A DNA stretch of 7,409 nucleotides. Source: Candidatus Omnitrophota bacterium. Its GTDB lineage: Bacteria; Omnitrophota; Gorgyraeia; Duberdicusellales; 4484-171. Below the pieces are notes generated by a model that saw nothing but the letters and a program-made list of their open reading frames with translations, was not told the DNA's origin and searched no databases. The position numbers were made by a program, and so were the translations under genes. The stretch is taken from NCBI GenBank assembly GCA_016939345.1, contig JAFGHG010000079.1, positions 1 to 7,409 of the forward strand. Direction: 5' to 3'. Shown here piece by piece: positions 6,387 through 7,409 of this stretch; within the stretch, counting starts at the first letter, position 1; every line of letters starts with the position of its first letter.

Positions 6387-6396
6387 AAGGGGGGGG
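6387..6396 (+). promoter_or_regulatory. G-run ribosome binding site of htrA
   Basis: AAGGGGGGGG (eight consecutive G) ends 4 bases before the ATG at 6401. It can pair with the anti-Shine-Dalgarno sequence in more than one register, in place of the usual AAGGAGG. The 8-base palindrome TTGCGCAA (6381-6388) abuts it. It supports the chosen htrA start. Confidence 0.7.
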
Positions 6397-6400
6397 TAAT

Positions 6401-7409
6401 ATGAAGAAAATTATTTTTATTTTAGCAATGTTTTTTGGTCTGTTTCTGGATGCCTGGTCTCAGGATATGTATTCCATGGAAGAGGCGACAGTAAATGTTG
6501 CTGCCAATGTAGGACAGTCTGTTGTTTCCATAAGCAGTGTGGTAAGAGAGAGGGTAGCCGGAAGGTTTAATCTCGGTTCTCCCTTTGGAGATTATACCAA
6601 CGACCCTTTTCAGCGCTTTTTAGAAGAGTTTTTCGGAGAAGGCTTTGAGCGTGAATATAAAAGCATCGGTTTGGGCAGCGGAGTAATTATCGACAGAGAA
6701 GGTTATATTCTTACCAACGAACATGTGGTTTCAAGGGCCAGTGAAATAAGAGTAAAGCTTTCCGACGGACGGGAATTTGATGCCGAAATAAAAGGAACAG
6801 ATCCCAGAAGCGACCTGGCTGTTATAAAAATAGAAGCGGATAATCTTGTTGCCGCAAAGCTTGGGGATTCGGATAATCTTAAAATAGGCCAATGGGTCAT
6901 TGCTATCGGCAATCCTTTTGGTTTCGCCATAGATAATCCTGAGCCTACAGTAACCATAGGAGTCATAAGTGCTTTAAACAGAAATATTTCCGATCCCAGG
7001 AAAAGAAGCGGCGGTTACGTTGACTTGATACAGACAGACGCTGCTATTAACCCCGGAAACAGCGGCGGCCCTCTGGTCAATTTACAGGGAGAGATAGTGG
7101 GTATTAATACAGCCATAATTTCTACTTCCGGAGGCTATGAAGGTATTGGCTTTGCTACTCCGGTTAACCAGGCCAAGAGGATTCTTAGTAAACTTATAAA
7201 AGGCGAAAAAGTACTTTATGGCTGGTTAGGCGTTAATATCCAAGATCTAAATGATGATTTGAGGAGTTATTTCGGGATCAAAGAAAAAGAAGGGGTCATA
7301 GTCCTTAAAATCTACAAAGATTCGCCTGCTGAATCAAGCGGCCTTAAAGAAGGCGATCTCATACTTAGTTTTAACAATCAGTCTGTAAAGGCTACAAGAG
7401 ACCTTATCA
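6401..7409 (+). CDS. htrA: DegP/HtrA-family periplasmic serine protease (partial, 3' end cut by window)
   Basis: The visible 336 residues run open to the window edge. The protein would degrade or refold misfolded envelope proteins. Residues 1-20 form a signal peptide with a likely cleavage site after AWS. The trypsin-like domain has the full catalytic triad: His108 in TNEHVV, Asp138 in RSDLAVIKI and Ser221 in NPGNSGGPL. A loop rich in Phe and acidic residues (about 56-86, with DPFQRFLEEFFGE) matches the LA loop of this family. A PDZ domain begins near 274 (GWLGVNIQDL) and includes SPAESSGLKEGD; whether a second PDZ follows cannot be seen. The ATG is supported by the signal peptide and the ribosome binding site. 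It is 153 bases from recA and probably separately controlled, though no clear promoter is visible. DegP, DegQ and DegS-like types cannot be separated here. Confidence 0.96.
   Translation, partial: MKKIIFILAMFFGLFLDAWSQDMYSMEEATVNVAANVGQSVVSISSVVRERVAGRFNLGSPFGDYTNDPFQRFLEEFFGEGFEREYKSIGLGSGVIIDREGYILTNEHVVSRASEIRVKLSDGREFDAEIKGTDPRSDLAVIKIEADNLVAAKLGDSDNLKIGQWVIAIGNPFGFAIDNPEPTVTIGVISALNRNISDPRKRSGGYVDLIQTDAAINPGNSGGPLVNLQGEIVGINTAIISTSGGYEGIGFATPVNQAKRILSKLIKGEKVLYGWLGVNIQDLNDDLRSYFGIKEKEGVIVLKIYKDSPAESSGLKEGDLILSFNNQSVKATRDLI

Noticed and set aside
6703..6966. 87-codon antisense frame inside htrA
   Set aside because: It is opposite the catalytic domain of HtrA, with no ribosome binding site or family resemblance noted.

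Overview
This is a compact bacterial chromosomal segment carrying nine genes, all on the + strand, and nearly all of them housekeeping. The sequence looks moderately AT-rich by eye. A glycine-zipper lipoprotein and an exported HtrA-type protease suggest a two-membrane (diderm) bacterium. The standard bacterial code fits, with TAA, TAG and TGA all used as stops. The protein sequences look like those of an uncultured lineage such as Omnitrophota or a relative. That placement is an impression from sequence style, not a test.

Layout. Positions 21-3705 hold cytidylate kinase (cmk), elongation factor 4 (lepA) and two tandem signal peptidase I genes (lepB-type). Gaps are 33, 5 and 20 bases, so this looks like one operon; it preserves the lepA-lepB order known from E. 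coli. A strong extended -10 promoter follows the second peptidase gene and drives a 99-residue lipoprotein with a glycine zipper and a C-terminal zinc-ribbon-like motif. Next come pgsA and plsY, which overlap by 32 bases, and then recA 11 bases later. A 153-base gap (6248-6400) holds an imperfect palindrome and degenerate repeats. The window ends inside a DegP/HtrA serine protease gene that starts at 6401 and has no stop before the end.

How the genes fit together. Most serve the cell envelope. PlsY makes lysophosphatidic acid and PgsA makes phosphatidylglycerol-phosphate, both using glycerol-3-phosphate. The two signal peptidases release exported proteins, the lipoprotein probably sits in the envelope, and HtrA degrades or refolds damaged periplasmic proteins. 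Cmk (nucleotide supply), LepA (ribosome function) and RecA (DNA repair) are core information genes.

I found no defence system, mobile element, CRISPR array, tRNA or rRNA, and no convincing new multi-gene system. The features most worth a second look are the zinc-ribbon lipoprotein, the diverged second signal peptidase, and the palindromic repeat plus eight-G ribosome binding site before htrA.
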